Shown here piece by piece: positions 6,776 to 7,129 of a DNA stretch of 7,129 nt. Positions within the stretch are counted from its first letter, which is position 1, and each line of letters starts with the position of its first letter. The stretch comes from an uncultured Bacilli bacterium (GTDB lineage Bacteria; Bacillota_I; Bacilli_A; RF39; UBA660): contig CALVHJ010000070.1 of NCBI GenBank assembly GCA_944327425.1, positions 1 through 7,129 of the forward strand. The letters run 5' to 3'. The notes beneath the pieces were generated by a model that worked only from the letters and a program-made list of their open reading frames with translations, did not search any database and was not told the origin of the DNA. The position numbers were made by a program, and so were the translations under genes.

Positions 6776-6803
6776 CTTTTAACTTTGACATATTTATCAG
6801 TTT
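6758..6803. repeat. Perfect 11-bp inverted repeat flanking the -35 box (candidate operator)
   Basis: AAACTGATAAA (6758-6768) is mirrored by TTTATCAGTTT (6793-6803) with 24 bp between. The left arm lies in the promoter spacer, the right arm upstream of the -35. Within the left part, TGATA-AAC-TATCA (6762-6774) is a smaller perfect palindrome, so the TGATA core occurs three times. Arm centres are 35 bp apart, which would suit two regulator dimers or looping. No regulator gene is visible in the window. Confidence 0.6.
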
Positions 6804-6842
6804 CTATATTAACATTTATATTAATAATTATATGAGTTGGCT

Positions 6843-7068
6843 AAAAATTGAATACAACGCGTCGGCCTATTGTCCGAATACTAACACACAACTCTCTTCC
6901 TCTGTTTCCCTTTTCACTATCTTCTTTTTTGGGCTAGTACAACCAAATTCCAATAATGGCTTTTCATTGTTTTGCAAAATGAAGAGTCATTTTGCAACAC
7001 TCATCTTTCACTCCTTGAAGTTTACACTTCTTCCATTTGGGTCTATACGACCACACTTATACCCCGAC
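6843..7068 (-). ncRNA. Candidate structured non-coding RNA, class unproven (raiA-motif RNA is one possibility)
   Basis: No credible protein is encoded here on either strand, yet base composition is clearly less AT-rich than nearby spacers and the minus strand is purine-rich. Minus-strand RNA can form: a closing stem GUCGG (7064-7068) with CCGAC (6861-6865), continued across a GG/GG internal loop by UAU/AUA; GGUC-GUAUA-GACC (7040-7052); GAAGU-GUAA-ACUUC with a GNRA loop (7017-7030); and a perfect 11-bp hairpin, arms 6987-6997 and 6972-6982 with loop CUCU. A-rich single-stranded joints follow, and the region ends in UUUUU (6843-6847), consistent with intrinsic termination. The GNRA loop and purine-rich joints argue for the minus strand. 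It sits about 100 bp upstream of the ABC promoter, so it looks like a separate gene rather than a leader. Length, Bacillota host and multi-helix layout resemble the raiA motif, but I recall that class only generally. Confidence 0.6.
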
Positions 7069-7085
7069 AGTTTTTTATTTGATAT

Positions 7086-7118
7086 AAAAAGGATATAAAC
7101 TACTCGCTTATACCCTTT
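7086..7118 (-). terminator. Terminator-like hairpin upstream of the candidate RNA
   Basis: On the minus strand AAAGGGUAUAA (7108-7118) pairs with UUAUAUCCUUU (7088-7098) through 11 pairs including one G-U, over a nine-base loop, and runs into a short U tract (7086-7090). This fits the end of a minus-strand gene lying beyond the right edge. On the plus strand the stem has one A-C mismatch followed by TTTGTTTTTC, so it could work both ways. TATAAG inside the stem (7107-7112) might alternatively be a -10 box for the RNA; its -35 would fall just outside the window. Confidence 0.5.
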
Positions 7119-7129
7119 GTTTTTCTAAT

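Noticed and set aside
6663..6791. 43-codon N-terminal extension of the ATPase
   Set aside because: The stretch contains the promoter and leader, lacks a ribosome site, and would add a hydrophobic segment absent from ABC ATPases.
6987..7004. Minus-strand mini-frame of five codons (MSVAK then TGA) with AAGGAG six bases upstream
   Set aside because: It would need TGA as tryptophan to become a longer peptide, but other genes use TGG and show no in-frame TGA. The ATG lies next to the 11-bp hairpin, so the AAGGAG is probably part of the RNA fold.
6832..7098. Plus-strand reading frame of 88 codons with ATG start
   Set aside because: It has no ribosome site, an implausible Ser/Phe/Pro/Thr-rich composition, and lies exactly across the complement of strong minus-strand RNA hairpins. 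It is the by-product of a pyrimidine-rich strand.
1..7129. Possible Mycoplasma-type code (TGA = Trp), given AT richness and exclusive TAA stops
   Set aside because: All genes are full length under the standard code, tryptophans are TGG, and no family alignment requires read-through of TGA.
1..7129. CRISPR arrays, tRNA genes, insertion sequences, phage attachment sites
   Set aside because: I saw no regularly spaced repeats, no cloverleaf with a TTCRANY loop and acceptor ends, no transposase-like protein, and no terminal inverted repeats with target duplications.

Overview
This window comes from an AT-rich, low-GC Gram-positive bacterium (Bacillota or a close relative such as the small-genome gut 'RF39'-type Bacilli; I cannot place it more finely). 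Four things point there: the gene order hrcA-grpE-dnaK behind a CIRCE operator; a DnaK that lacks the roughly 24-residue ATPase-domain insert of Gram-negative DnaK; Shine-Dalgarno sequences of the AGGTGAT/AGGAGGT type; and a peptidoglycan-deacetylase-type protein, which implies a cell wall. All six visible stop codons are TAA, tryptophan is encoded by TGG, and no gene needs TGA read as sense, so the standard bacterial code fits.

Layout. Positions 1-2741 hold the minus-strand class I heat-shock operon. It has a consensus sigma-A promoter (TTGACA-N17-TATAAT), a near-perfect CIRCE at the expected transcription start, and a second degenerate CIRCE-like inverted repeat around the -35 box. These are followed by hrcA, grpE and the first 343 codons of dnaK, which runs off the left edge. 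The genes are packed tightly: hrcA and grpE abut, and grpE and dnaK share one base. A small three-helix membrane protein of unknown function (2787-3161, plus strand) is read divergently from the same control region. Its stop codon overlaps the stop codon of the convergent polysaccharide deacetylase gene (3158-4354, minus strand).

Upstream of the deacetylase on the minus strand lies an ABC transporter: an ATPase (5763-6662) and a permease with a large extracellular domain (4388-5770). The ATPase has a glutamate in place of the Q-loop glutamine, as in bacitracin/lantibiotic-resistance ATPases. The transporter pair has its own sigma-A promoter embedded in a perfect 11-bp inverted repeat, and probably forms an operon with the deacetylase. 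This could be an envelope-protection unit, but that is inference.

The right end (6804-7129) contains no convincing protein gene. It carries an unusually structured, less AT-rich stretch that looks like an independent non-coding RNA of about 225 nt on the minus strand: a pairing between its ends, a GGUC/GACC hairpin, a GNRA-loop hairpin, an 11-bp perfect hairpin and a U-tract at the 3' end. A further terminator-like hairpin lies just upstream. This RNA is the most interesting item in the window. The abundant Bacillota 'raiA motif' RNA is one class to test it against, but I cannot confirm the assignment by eye.
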